Below, piece after piece: positions 43,999-55,479 of a stretch of DNA of 64,000 bases (positions are counted from its first letter, which is position 1; each line of letters begins with the position of its first letter). Source of the DNA: Brachyhypopomus gauderio (Eukaryota; Chordata; Actinopteri; Gymnotiformes; Hypopomidae); contig NC_135218.1 of the NCBI RefSeq assembly GCF_052324685.1, positions 11,930,358-11,994,357 on the forward strand, in the 5' to 3' direction. The position numbers and the translations under genes are program-made. The notes below the pieces were generated by a model, which saw only the letters and a program-made list of their open reading frames with translations, ran no database searches and had not been told where the DNA came from.

Positions 43999-46900
43999 TT
44001 AGGGGTTGCCACAGCGGGTCAAACTCCTCCATCTGGCCCTGTCTTGAGTGTCCTCCACTGACACACCAGCCACTCTCATATCCTCTACCACTGCATCCAT
44101 AAACCTCCTCTTAGTTCTACCTCTCCTCCTCTTGCCTGGAAGTTCCATCCTCAAGACTCTCCTACGAATATACCTCTCCTCCCTCCTCTGTACATGTCCA
44201 AACCATCTCAATCTCGCTTCTCTAACTTTATCTTCAAAACATGCTACATGTGCTGATCCTCTAATAAAATCATTTCTGATCCTATCCTTCCTCGTCACTC
44301 CAAATGAGAATCTCAACATCTTCATCTCAGACACCTCCATCTCCCTCACCTGTCTCTTTGTCAGTGCCACTGTCTCCAGTCCATACAACATAGCAGGTCT
44401 CACTACTGTCCTATAGATCTTTCCTTTCATTCTAGCCGACACCCTTCTATCACAGATCACCCCAGACACTCTACACTACCCTGCCTGCACTCTCTTCTTT
44501 ACCTCTCTTTCACTTCCTCCATTACTCTGTACCCTCGACCCTAAATAGGTAAACTCGTCAACCTTCACCAAATCAACTCCTTGTAACTGGACCTGTCCAC
44601 CGTCTGCCCTATCATTCACACACATGTACTCTGTTTTACTCCTGCTCACTTTCATTCCCCTGCTCTCCAAAGCATATCTCCATCTTTCCAAGCTCACCTC
44701 CACCTGCTCCCTACTCTCACTACAGATCACAATGTCATCAGCAAACGTCATAGTCCAAGGGGACTCCTGCCTAACCTCGTTCGTCAGTCTGTCCATGACA
44801 ATTGTGAACAGGAAGGGACTCAGGGCTGATCCCTGATGTAGTCCTACCCCCACTTTAAACCCGTCTGTCATTCCTACCGCACATCGCACTGCTATCACAC
44901 TGTTCTCATACATATCCTGCACCACCCTCACATACTTTTCTTCTACTCCTGACTTCCTCATACAATACCACAGCTCCTGTCTTGGTACTCTATCATAAGC
45001 TTTCTCTAAGTCAACAAACACACAATGTAACTCCTTCTGTCCTTCCCTATACTTCTCCATTAACTCTCAAAACAAACATAGCATCTGTGGTGCACTTAGC
45101 TGGCATGAAACCATACTGCTGCTCACAGATCTCTACCTCTCCTCTAAGCCTAGCTTCCAATACTCTTTCCCACTGTTGACTGATCAACCTTATTCCCCTG
45201 CAATTACTAGAGCTCTGAACGTCGCCCTTATTCTTGAAAATTGGCAACATTATGCTTCGTCTGCACTCCTCAGGCATCTTCTGAACTTCCAAGATTCTGT
45301 TAAATAACCCAGTCAAAAACTCCACTGCTGTCTCTCCCAAACATTTCCATACCTCCACTGGAATATCATCCGGTCCAACTGCCTTACCACACTTCATTCT
45401 CCGAATTGTAGCCCTTACTTCCTCCTTGCTCACCTGGGGCACTTCCTAATTCACAACCTCTACCTCTTCTAACCTTCTTTCCCTTTCATTCTCTTGATTC
45501 ATCAGTTCCTCAAAATACTCCTTCCACCTTCCCAAGACACTCTCCTCACCACACAACACATTTCCACCTTTATCCTTTATCATCATAACCTGCTGCACAT
45601 CCTGCCCATCACGGTTTCTCTGTCTGGCCAATCTGTACAGACCCTTTGCCCCTTCCTTAGTGTCCAACTTCTCATACAGCTTGCTATATGCCTTCTCTTT
45701 AGCTTCTGCCACTGCTCTCTTTGCCTTACGACACATCTCCTTGTACCTCTGTCTACTTTCCTCATCTCGCTGAAAATCCCAATTCTTTTTAGCCAACCGC
45801 TTTCCTCTCAAACTTTCCTGAACTTCCTCATTCCACCACCACAACTCCTTGTCTATCTTCCTCTGACTTGAGGTCACACCAAGTACCTTCCTAGCCACAT
45901 CCCTTACTGCATTTGAAGTCTCATCCCAGGTATCCAGAACACCACCACCATTACTGTAAAGGTATGTTTCTTTCTCAGTAGAAAGCACCTTCTTGTGTTC
46001 AGCAATGAGCGGAGGGTCACGGAGGATCACCTGGTACTAATCTTCAATTGAGCGTAACACTCTGCAGAGAAGTGTGTGGCAGGGAGCTCCCGGAACAATT
46101 GAGGAACAAACCACTCTCTTGTAAACAGGAGGAGTTTATTCGCACAGGCAGGCTGTATCTGAAATGTTCAAAGATGAGAGGGCGCTCCTCTCATTTATAC
46201 ATACACAGACCATCCCTTTGCACGCAAGCAGCAGGGTGGGCTCAATATTGCTATTCTAACATAGGTAATAAATCCTACCCTATATGGAAATATCACAGTC
46301 TTCTCATGCAAGCATTTTGTGCAGACTGAGCATAATTCATCTGCATGTCGCATAGTGGACAGGAAGCACAATACCTGAGAGGAAATGATAAGCCTGCTTT
46401 GACATATAAAGACCTTTCACATACAGGGTGAAGGGACCTTTCACATACAATGTGACAGGGGGTGAAATAAGGTGACAGGGGTCACAGAGAACATAAGAAA
46501 GGACACAATGTTCACAAGGTCTTGAGTTAATCATGAGTATAAAAAGACATAATATTCCTTCAATTACCCAGTACCTGCCTCACCTCATCCCTGAATTTTA
46601 CACCACAGTCCTCATCCTTTAACTTCCACCACCTGATTTTAGGTTCCACTCTCACTCTCTTCCTCTTCTTCACCTCCAAAACCATCCTACATATCACCAT
46701 CCTATGCTGTTTAGCTACACTCTCCCCTGGTAACACCTTGCAATCACTAACTTCTTTCAGGTTTTGTCTCCCACAGAGGATATAGTCGACCTGTGTGCAT
46801 CTTCCCCCACTCTTATACGTTACCCTGTGATCTTCCTTTATCTTAAATTAAGTTTTAACTACAGCCATCTTTATCCTTTTAGCAAAATCTACCACCATTT

Positions 46901-47576
46901 GTCCTTCCGTATTCCTTTCATTAACACCATATCTACCCAACACCTCCTCATCACCACTGTTCCCTCCACCAACATGTCCATTTAAATCTGCTCCAATAAC
47001 CACTCTCTCTTCTTTAGGAACCTTCATCTAACTCTCTCCAGAATTCTTCTTTCTCCTCCACATCACAACCTACCTGAGGAGCATAACCACTGATGACATT
47101 CATCATCACCCAATCAATCGCTAACTTTACACAGATCACCCTGTCACTTACTCTCTTTACCTCCACTACACTCTTACTAAACTCATCCTTCAGGATTACC
47201 CCTACTCCATGTCTCTTCCTGTCTACACCATGATAGAAGAGTTTGAAGCCACCACCAATGCTCCTGGCCTTGCTCCCCTTCCACTTGGTCTCCTGTACAC
47301 ACAGTATATCTATCTTCCTCCTCTCCATCGCATCAGCTAGCTCTCTCCTTTTGTCATAGAGCCCACATTCAACATACCAACTCTAACCTCCACCCTCCTG
47401 CTCTGCCTCCTCTCCTTCAGCTTCAGAACCCTCTTCCCTCCTCTCCTCCTCCTCCTTGTCCCAACAGTAGTCCAATTTCCACTAATGCCCTGTTGGACCA
47501 CAGCACCAGTGGAGGTCGTTGTTAACCCGGGCCTCGACCGATCCGGTATGGAATTTCTATTTTTGATCCGCATCAT
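43999..47576 (-). pseudogene. RTE endonuclease-reverse transcriptase, frameshifted
   Basis: Pieces: 47576-47337 (N-terminal), 47328-47014 (endonuclease, with VQETKW), 46030-45446 (linker), 45442-45047 (RT fingers, MKCGKAVGPDDIPVEVWK), 45060-44476 (RT palm, DLEKAYDRVPRQELW and TMTFADDIVICS, the FADD box) and 44469-43999 (thumb). At least four frame breaks and the insert make it inactive. Confidence 0.85.
46045..46560 (-). mobile_element. Solo-LTR-like insert within the RTE
   Basis: Flanked on both sides by CTTCAATT. On the minus strand a TATAAATGAG box (near 46195) and an AATAAA signal (near 46137) are arranged as in an LTR. No internal retroviral sequence. Confidence 0.6.
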
Positions 47577-47699
47577 TTGATTTGCCGCAGTTTTTACACC
47601 GGAAGCCCTTCCTGGCGCAACCCTCCCTATTTATCCGGGCTTGGGACCAGCACTAAAATACACTGGTGTGTGCACCCTAGTGGCTAGTTTATTGGCTAT

Positions 47700-47845
47700 T
47701 TAGTTAGTGGCTATTTGACATGAGTGCTTTAATTCACCTAAATGCATTATGAACCTAAAATGGATTTATGAAAATATGGTACAGTGAAATCTGTCCAAAC
47801 TTAATGTGATGATAGGTAAGGGTACATACTCTCATCCAGCAGTGG
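47700..47845 (-). repeat. Satellite unit, right array (inner part)
   Basis: One reversed ~187-bp unit ('tttgacatgagtgctttaatt ... ctcatccagcagtggaat'), separated from the rest of the right array by an L2 insertion. Confidence 0.85.
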
Positions 47846-47849
47846 AATG

Positions 47850-49392
47850 ATGACAAACCCGATGACAAACTCAGTTTAGGAAAAATTGAGGCCTGTGTAA
47901 GAGATATTAAATGCTGGATGTCTCTAAACTTCCTACAATTAAATGAGGACAAAACAGAAGTTCTCCTTGTGGGCCCTAAGGCCGCAAGACAGAAAATTCC
48001 AAATTTAATGCTTAATCTTGCAGACTATCCCATTACACCTGGCACAGTAGCCAAAAACCTAGGCATCATACTCGACTCCGACCTATCATTTGATAAATAT
48101 ATAGATAATACTACTAGGATAGCTTTTCTACATCTCCGCAATATTGCCAAATTAAGAAATGCATTATCACAGGATGATGCAGAAAAATTGGTGCACGCCT
48201 TTGTTAGCTCTAGACTAGACTACTGCAATTCACTACTGTCAGGATGTTCAAATAGGAATCTAAATAAACTTCAAATAGTTCAAAATGCCGCAGCTAGAGT
48301 TCTGACCAGAACTAGAAAATTTCAGCATATTAGACCAGTCCTATCAGCCCTGCATTGGCTCCCAGTTAAATTTCGTATTGATTTTAAAATTCTATTATTA
48401 GCATATAAAGCACTACACGGGCTTGCTCCTGAATACCTCCAGGAACTTATTTCCTACTATGAACCCCCACGTCAACTAAGATCACAGGGTGCTGGTCTGT
48501 TATTAGTTCCACAAATTAACAAGGTAACAGCAGGGGGAAGAGCCTTTTCTTATAAGGCCCCCCAGCTTTGGAATAATCTTCCTAAATGTGTCCGGGACTC
48601 TGACACAGTCACAATCTTTAAATCTAGGTTGAAAACCCACTTATTTAGTCTAGCGTTTGATAATTAATATCCCCCTTAGATAAAGGTACAGATCCAGGGG
48701 TTCATAGACGAAGGGTTTTATGGTAGACTGGGGTGCTGGTGCTGTCATCCTGTCACTGCTCGTGGTCACTCAAGTTTGTTGACGGTGCAGTGGACGGATG
48801 CCATTGTCTCAGAATGCCCCCAAGCCTATGTTACCTTCTGGTCCTGCCTTTTTTAGCTAGGCTGTAATAATTTAACTTAGTGCCGGAGTTGCTGCCACAC
48901 TCCAGAAATGTTTATAATTTTACCTGTCCTGTACATGTCCTCATACAGAGCTAATTTTCCCTGTTTCATTTCTCCACATGGCTGCCCGCCTGCTTGAGGA
49001 ATAATGAGATGAGGAGAGACAAGCGATCCATCCTGGGCCGGCCACCTCCTGCCTAACCGGATGCCTACACCATGATGGACATTATTACATCTTTTATATT
49101 CTGTCTAAATGGACATTATTGCATCTTTTACATTCTGTCTACATTCTGTCTATATTGTTGTTGTTGTCATGGTGACCGGTGTCGGCCAGAGGAGGATGGG
49201 CTCCCCCCCTGAGTCTTGGTTCCTCTCAAGGTTTCTTCCTCATGCAAAAACTAGGGAGTTTTTCCTTGCCACTGTCGCCTTTGGCTTGCTCACTGGGGGC
49301 TAGGACTCGGCACTTGTAAAGCTGCTTTGTGACAACAACTGTTGTAAAAAGCGCTATATAAATAAAATTTGATTTGATTTTATTTGATTTGA
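47850..49392 (+). mobile_element. L2-clade LINE, 5'-truncated
   Basis: Frame 47918-48667 (250 codons, open further upstream to about 47868) covers the RT C-terminus: LQLNEDKTEVLLVGPKA, LGIILDSDLSFDKYI, SRLDYCNSLLSG, QNAAARVLTRTRKF and LHWLPVKFRIDFKILLLAYK. The 3' UTR ends 'gctatataaataaaatttgatttgattt', a tail also seen at 29.1 and 30.1 kb. It interrupts the right satellite array, so it is younger than the array. Confidence 0.9.
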
Positions 49393-50350
49393 ATTGTTTT
49401 GACATTATGGGAGATTTCTGAAAAACTGATGTCCTAATTCAGCCTATTTTACATGAGCGCTTTAATTCGACTAAATGCATTGTGAACCTAAAATGGATTT
49501 ATGAAGAAATGGTACAGTGAAACCTGTTCATACTTACTGTGGTCATAGAAAAGGGTTCATACTCTCATGCAGCAGTGGAATTGTTTTGGCATTATGAGAA
49601 ATTGATGTCCTAATTCAGCCTATTTGACATGAGTGCTTTAATTCGCCTAAATGCATTGTGAACCTAAAATGGATTTATGAGGAAATGATACAGTGAAACC
49701 TGTTAATACTTACTGTGATGATAGGTAAGGGTTCATACTCTCATTCAGCAGTGTAATTGTGTTGGCATTATGGGTGATTTCCGAGAAATTGATGTCCTAA
49801 TTCAGCCTATTTGACATGAGTGCTTTAATTCGCCGAAATGCATTGTGAACCTAAAATGGATTTATAAAGAAATGGTACAGTGAAACCTGTTCATACTTAC
49901 TGTGATGATAGATAAGGGTGTATACTCTCATGCAGCAGTGGAATTGTGTTGGCATTATGGGAGATTTCCGAGAAATTGATGTCCTAATTCAGCCTATTTG
50001 ACATGAGTGCTTTAATTCGCCGAAATGCATTGTGAACCTAAAATGGATTTATAAAGAAATGATACAGTGAAACCTGTTAATACTTACTGTGATGATAGGT
50101 AAGGGTTCATACTCTCATTCAGCAGTGGAATTGTGTTGGCATTATGGGTGATTTCCGAGAAATTGATGTCCTAATTCAGCCTATTTGACATGAGTGCTTT
50201 AATTCGCCGAAATGCATTGTGAACCTAAAATGGATTTATAAAGAAATGGTACAGTGAAACCTGTTCATACTTACTGTGATGATAGATAAGGGTGTATACT
50301 CTCATGCAGCAGTGGAATTGTGTTGGCATTATGGGAGATTTCCGAGAAAT
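49393..50350 (-). repeat. Satellite array, right arm (about five copies, inverted)
   Basis: Reverse-oriented ~187-bp units ('gcattatggg ... ctcatgcagcagtggaattg'). Fewer copies than the left array. Confidence 0.92.
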
Positions 50351-50983
50351 TGAGCCTATTTGACATGAGTGCTTTAAATCTTGTCATTTAAGTTTATCTC
50401 CAAGCCCTAACAACATTTAAGACTTCAATGTGGATTTTTGAAAAATGGTACAGCAGAATCTGTCTATATTTGCACCGGGGATAAGCAAAGGCTACCCACT
50501 CTTGGGTGGTAGTAGGATTTTTTTGGCATTATGGGAATATTCAGACAAATAGGAAACCACAGTCTCAGAAATAAACAAACATTTAAACATCATTACAAAT
50601 ATAAGGACTAGATTTATTAAAAACATGTATAGTCATGGAGTAACCCCCTGCCCTGAACATTTGCAGCATTGCAATAGTCCATTATTGCTGGTAGTGGAGC
50701 CCTACAATAGACTAAATACAAACATTAAAACTATTTTGTTCAGTGTTTATTAAGCAATTGAAATACATTACTAATTGTGTTTAATGTTGCAAATAAATTA
50801 GTTAAATCAAGTAAAGTATTTATGAATGTAGAGAAAGCTCTTTAAATAATAGCAAAGTGTTTCTCGGTGCTTAGACAGCCTTAGTATGCGGTGAGCAGCG
50901 AAATACCGTAAAATCAAGCATATAGGCGCAATAAGATTTAAAGCACGGATTAATCGCAAAAGCGCGGATAGCTTGACCGCGGT
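50350..50983 (-). repeat. Right terminal inverted repeat of the foldback structure
   Basis: Inverted copy of 40656-41284 with few differences. A host-like junction begins at 50984 ('cacgtgggac'). Confidence 0.85.
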
Positions 50984-51339
50984 CACGTGGGACACATAAA
51001 ACCAAACTACCCGGGTAGATGAACATTGATGGACTTTATTTATTTCGTTTCATTTTATTCAGAGCTCTGATGTTTTTTTTTCCTTTCCTATTGAAATAGA
51101 CAATCGTTTTCTCACTTGTTCTTATTAAAATAAACACCGGCAATGTTTTTCCACCTTTACTAACTGGTACATATCCTCCTCCTTGAAAAGAACCATAGAT
51201 CAAGGGCGCTCAGTCAATATCTCCTGATAACTTCTAAAGAGCCACCCTTACCCTTACACAGAGAAGTGACCCCTCCTCATTAAATAACTGACTCACCAAC
51301 TAAATCTCATTCTGAAACCAAGATTCAAGAAAAAGTGAT

Positions 51340-52647
51340 TTATTTTTTAGAGATAATGTCTCTATTATTCCATATAATATAACAATGTGGTGAGAAATAA
51401 TTGTGCTTATAAACCAAATTCCAGGCCAGGAGAACCTGTTTATGGAACACTGACAGTTTGGCAGGAAGTTTATCTACATTATAGTTACACCTCAGAAGGA
51501 AGTGTAGGCCACCAAAACGGGAAAAAATGTAGAGGGGAATAAAGTTCCAAATTGATGTAGGATTTTTAATGAAATTTCTAGCCCAATTAATTTTAAATGT
51601 GTTATTCATGGTAGTAAAGTCCAAAAAAATAAGTCCTCCAGATTCATATCTATTCATTACAACACTTTTCCTTATATAATGTGTACAATTCCTCCAAAGG
51701 AAGTTGAAGAGCATTTGATCGATAGTTGTACTAATTTTACCATCTAGCTGTAGTGAAACTGCAGCATAAGATAGTCTGGAAAGTCCCTCTGCTTTAGTTA
51801 ATAATATTCTGCCCCACAAAGACAAATCCCTCTGTAACCACTGATTAAGCTTCTTTTAAGTTTTCTGAATGATTGGAGTAAAATTTAAGGAAGATCCTAA
51901 TTTTTGATTCTTGGTGATCACAAGGCCCAAATATTTAATCTCCTCTCTTACCATAATATTGCAGATAAACTGAACATCACAGTTTTTGACTGGTAGCAGT
52001 TCACATTTTTTAATATTTAAACATAAACCAGAAGCCTTTGATGATATTGAGAGCAATGGGTATTTGATTTACATCTTTTAGAAAGAGTGTAGTATCATCG
52101 GCCAATTGACTAATAAAAATATCCCTGCCAGCTATGGAGATTCCTTGAATATTACTGTTAATAATATGAGTTGCGAGAATTTGTGTAGAAAGTAAAAATA
52201 GATAGGGAGAAAGTGGACATCCTTGCCGGATACCTCGTTTGAGGTTGAATCTGGGGGTCATACCATGTTTTAATTTGATAGAGCTATTGCTGTTAGCATA
52301 CAGGGTTTGAATGGCCTTACCAAAGTAAGTACCAAAGCCAAACTTTTCTAGAGAACGAAAGATAAATTGATGTTCTATTGTGTCAAAGGCCTTATAGAAA
52401 TCCAGGAAGAGAATGAAGCTGTTATCAGCTATCAAGTCAGAGTAATCAAGCACATCCAGTACAAGTCTGATGTTGAGATGTGACGATTTCTCATAAAGCC
52501 TGACTGTGTTTCGCCAATAACTGTGTCCAAGACTACTTTAAGTCTCTTAGCAAGCATATTGGCAAAGATCTTGTAATCATTATTGAGGAGAGAAATGGGT
52601 CTCCAGTTATCAATTAAAAGTACATCCTTGTCAGACTTAGAGATCAA
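51340..52647 (-). pseudogene. L1 ORF2 reverse transcriptase fragments
   Basis: Frames 52647-52432 (NWRPISLLNNDYKIFANML), 52453-52010 (FLDFYKAFDTIEHQFI, RQGCPLSPYLFLL and the catalytic QLADDTTLFL), 52056-51856 and 51825-51340 cover palm to C-terminus. They are in different frames and lack the endonuclease. Confidence 0.85.
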
Positions 52648-52899
52648 CGTGATGATGCCCTGAGTAAGGCATCATCAGATAAGGAATGGGATTCCTGAAA
52701 AAAACCTGAAATCTGTATTAAGTTGTTTGGCAAACAGAAATAAAGCTTTACGTTTGTAGTTCTGTCTTAAACCATACCTGTCAAGTGTCCCGTTTTGGCC
52801 GGGACAGTCCCGTATTTTACCGCTCTGTCCCGGCGTCGTCCCGTATTTTTATTTTCCCGTATTTGTCCCGTATTTTCAGTTTTCAATTTTTATTTTTTT

Positions 52900-53035
52900 A
52901 AAGCATTCATGGGCCGCTCCAAACAGAATTCTGTCACTAGCCTCGCGAGAACTGCCACCCAGACTACTGCAGATGACAGTTCTCGCGAGGCTAGTGACAG
53001 AATTCTGTTTGGAGCGACACATGAATGCTTTAAAA
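52900..53035. repeat. Long hairpin inside the hAT element
   Basis: 52916-52954 is a perfect 39-bp complement of 52977-53015. A further ~11 bp (AAAGCATTCAT / ATGAATGCTTT) pair outside a five-base bubble. The loop is 22 bases. Confidence 0.92.
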
Positions 53036-53295
53036 AAAATAATAATAATTAAAACTTGCGGGTTTAGTGTCGACAGTGGGAGCAAACCTGGAACAACAAA
53101 TCAGAGATGGATTTAACAAGAGAAGGCAGTCCTGCCTAAAAAGCTTAGCGTACGTGTGAATACCTTGACGAATGGGACAGGGAATTTACTTTCCTAAAGT
53201 GGAGCATGAAGGGGCATAGCTACTTATTCTGTAAGATATGTAGCTGTGATTTTAGTGCCTCTCATGAGGGAAGGAACGATGTCCGACAGCACGAA

Positions 53296-53545
53296 CAATC
53301 TGCCAAGCACAAACGCGAGATGTCCCCATTTGTAGCTAGAAATACCACTAGAAAATTAATTTTTTTATTCATTTGTAGTTCAAAACATATTTGGGGTGTT
53401 TTTTCTTCACTTTTTTTTCTTCACAATCTGCCAAGCACAAACGCGAGATGTCCCCATTTGTAGCTAGAAATACCACTAGAAAATTAATTTTTTTATTCAT
53501 TTGTAGTTCAAAACATATTTGGGGTGTTTTTTCTTCACTTTTTGC
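53296..53545. repeat. ~125-bp tandem duplication
   Basis: 'acaatctgccaagcacaaacgcgag ... ggggtgttttttcttcact' occurs twice in tandem (from about 53296 and 53422). Confidence 0.88.
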
Positions 53546-53987
53546 CACTCCAAAGATGTTTTCGTTTCTCCTACAGCCTCGATTGCAGCTATATGCAAAT
53601 AACTGATTATGCAAATTAGGCGATGACGTCATATACGAGAAATGTCCCGTATTTTTAAATACAAAACTTGAAAGGTATGTCTTAAACCCCTGGCATTAAG
53701 AGAAACTATAAAGACAAAGTGAATAGAAAAAGGAAAAAAAAAACTATCTAATGAAAACTAACTGCTCCATACAAATATCACTTAAAGGGAACCGAGAGCT
53801 GCATTATTAACAAGAAATGCTAGCAGAGTTAAACCAAACAACAGGTCAACTGAACACATTGCCTATACAGGCCAGCATCAGACAGTTGTGTTTTTTGTTG
53901 TTGTTGTTTTTTAGTCACATTGTTAAAGATGAGAATGAGGTGAAAGAAACACAAATCAGAGCTAAGCTACAGCTGTTACCAAAGTCT

Positions 53988-54881
53988 TCAGGAAGGGGGA
54001 TTAATCTCTGATCCATTAATGAAGGCCCGACCTCCAACAAAATGTGCTGTTTTACCCTCTTTTCTGGCCTTCTCGACTAGGGGCCACAATTTGTTCCTGC
54101 GATCTCTGTCCTCTTTAGTGAGATCCTCTGCAAATCTCAGGCCCTTGTCTCGTAAAAAATGGGATGTCTTAGCAGCTTTCCATACAGCATCTCTGCAGAC
54201 TCGTGAAGAGAACTGTAGGATTATTCCTCTAGGCTTGGAGCCAGTTGGTCGCTTGGCGCCGAGACGATGCACTGTATCGATTGCATCAGCGAGCTTGGTC
54301 TTCCATTCTGGGAGGACATCCAGACAAATCTCAACTGTCTTCTGCCGTACATCTTCCTTCTCCAGCTCTTTTACTCCATAAAGTCGTAAGTTCCATTTCC
54401 GTGAGTATCTTTCCAGTTCAGAAATCCTTAGCCGACTGTCCTCTACCAGTCTTTCCTCGTGAGAAACTCGCTTTTCAAGTGTAAATACTTTTTCTTTTAT
54501 GTCCTTAATTTCAGCACAGGCAAAATCAATGGTCTTCTTTAAGCCTTCAATTTTCAACACATTTGTACCGACCATTTTCTCAATGTTGTCAGACCTGGTA
54601 TTTATTAGTGCAGACAGCGAGGCAACTATGTCATCAGCGTTGGCTTGATTGGAGTTATCACGAGTATACATCACCTTCTTTGGGGCTGGCGATTTGCTCG
54701 GAGTGACAGGAAAGGAAGGGAAGTCTTCCAGATCGTCCTCAACTACAGGAAGAATCACAGGAGCAGCGTAGCTATACAGGCTATCGATTAGCATATTGCC
54801 AGCATTAGCATTAGCTCCAGGCGGCGAGGCTTTTGAACCTTCCAAAGTTCGGCTCCTATTGCGTTTTACAGACATGTTCAA
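53988..54881 (-). CDS. L1 ORF1p, intact 297 residues
   Basis: RNA-binding chaperone of the L1 particle. An N-terminal disordered part (MNMSVKRNRSRTLEG) is followed by a coiled coil (about residues 95-155: IEGLKKTIDFACAEIKDI, FTLEKRV), an RRM-like middle (RISELERYSRKWNLRLYGV, the family signature) and a basic C-terminal domain (ILQFSSRVCRDAVW, GLRFAEDLTKEDRDRR). The length fits vertebrate L1 ORF1. No frameshift or stop, although ORF2 beside it is destroyed. Confidence 0.9.
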   Translation of the reverse strand: MNMSVKRNRSRTLEGSKASPPGANANAGNMLIDSLYSYAAPVILPVVEDDLEDFPSFPVTPSKSPAPKKVMYTRDNSNQANADDIVASLSALINTRSDNIEKMVGTNVLKIEGLKKTIDFACAEIKDIKEKVFTLEKRVSHEERLVEDSRLRISELERYSRKWNLRLYGVKELEKEDVRQKTVEICLDVLPEWKTKLADAIDTVHRLGAKRPTGSKPRGIILQFSSRVCRDAVWKAAKTSHFLRDKGLRFAEDLTKEDRDRRNKLWPLVEKARKEGKTAHFVGGRAFINGSEINPPS

Positions 54882-55108
54882 ATTCTCTTCTCTATCCGTG
54901 GTATAAGAGTGTCAAGGCAGTGACAGTTTATTAAAGAGCAAACTATAACTCCACTGTTAATAAAGACTGAAACTTTGCAGCGCTCGGTGAAAGCGTGTGC
55001 TCACTTGTCCATCTTGGCACGCCCCGCGCTCAAAAGGTCCAGTGCGCTAAACTTGACTGCGGTTGGAAGGAGTTAATGTTAGTTAGCTCAGCTACCTTAA
55101 AGAAAACC

Positions 55109-55470
55109 ATGCCACACTGTGTTGCCGTTGGATGTTATTTCCAGTCAAAAGGCAGTGGGAAGACTGATATTAGTCTTCACAGTTTTCCCAAAGATAAAAA
55201 TTTGTGAAGCAGCGTGTGGACGAACACAGCTACCAAAAGACCCGCGGTTTTGCTCTCTTCAGTCCCGATGCGTTTGAGTCATTCAGTAGAGCCTGACTGG
55301 TGAGAGAGTTGACGGATGCTGTTGGTTTTAAACGTAGACTAAAACACAGTGCAGTGCCCACAGTTTTCCCACACAGAAAGTCCAAAAGCCCCAGAATGTG
55401 GAGCGAGAACCACACAAAGAAACGTGAACATAAACATGCACTGGATTCTCTCCTGGCGTCCCGGCAACAA
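55109..55470 (+). pseudogene. THAP-domain pseudogene
   Basis: ATG at 55109 starts MPHCVAVGCYFQSKGSG, then LHSFPKD, before a TGA at 55205. In shifted frames the rest of a THAP domain is readable (CGRTQLPKDPRF, FSPDAFESFSR, then HSAVPTVFPHRKSK). At least two frame breaks. It lies just outside the L1 5' end; ends rich in 'ttaaagggaacc' at 53785 and 55835 hint at a larger element, not proven. Confidence 0.7.
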
Positions 55471-55479
55471 CGTTTACCG

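Larger units (their letters stand above)
43940..47690 (-). mobile_element. RTE-clade LINE, nearly full length but broken
   Basis: On the minus strand an endonuclease region (MERRKIDILCVQETKWKGS, 47328-47014) precedes the RT segments, and the 3' end is a (TTC)n tract near 43955-43980. The start near 47690 has 'ttatccgggcttgggaccagcact', typical of fish RTE 5' regions. An LTR-like insert at about 46045-46560 interrupts it. Confidence 0.8.
40656..50983. mobile_element. Giant foldback structure: near-identical TIRs plus inverted satellite arrays
   Basis: 40656-41284 and 50350-50983 are inverted copies of each other, differing at only a few bases over about 630 bp (shared end ACCGCGGTCAAGC). Inside each arm the sequence continues into tandem ~187-bp repeats: 41285-43905 on the left, 49393-50350 plus 47700-47845 on the right, in opposite orientation. 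The middle is an RTE LINE (43940-47690) and an L2 LINE sits in the right array. No transposase was found, and no convincing target duplication (flanks 'acatttc' and 'cacgtggg'). It resembles foldback or Galileo-like elements in layout only. Confidence 0.75.
52773..53679. mobile_element. hAT element with 8-bp duplication TCTTAAAC
   Basis: TCTTAAAC at 52765-52772 and 53680-53687. Ends CATACCTGTCAAG and its complement CTTGAAAGGTATG form TIRs with one mismatch in 13. A plus-strand C-x2-C zinc finger relic (YLFCKICSCDFSASHEG, about 53218-53300) is of the type found at hAT transposase N-termini. No catalytic domain remains. Confidence 0.9.
51340..55060 (-). mobile_element. L1 (Tx1-like) LINE, minus strand, interrupted
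   Basis: 5' UTR near 54990-55060 (with 'tccatcttggcacgcccc' on the plus strand), ORF1 at 53988-54881, then RT pieces down to 51340. An hAT element (52773-53679) and loss of the endonuclease part break ORF2. Bases 50984-51340 show no gene. Confidence 0.8.
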
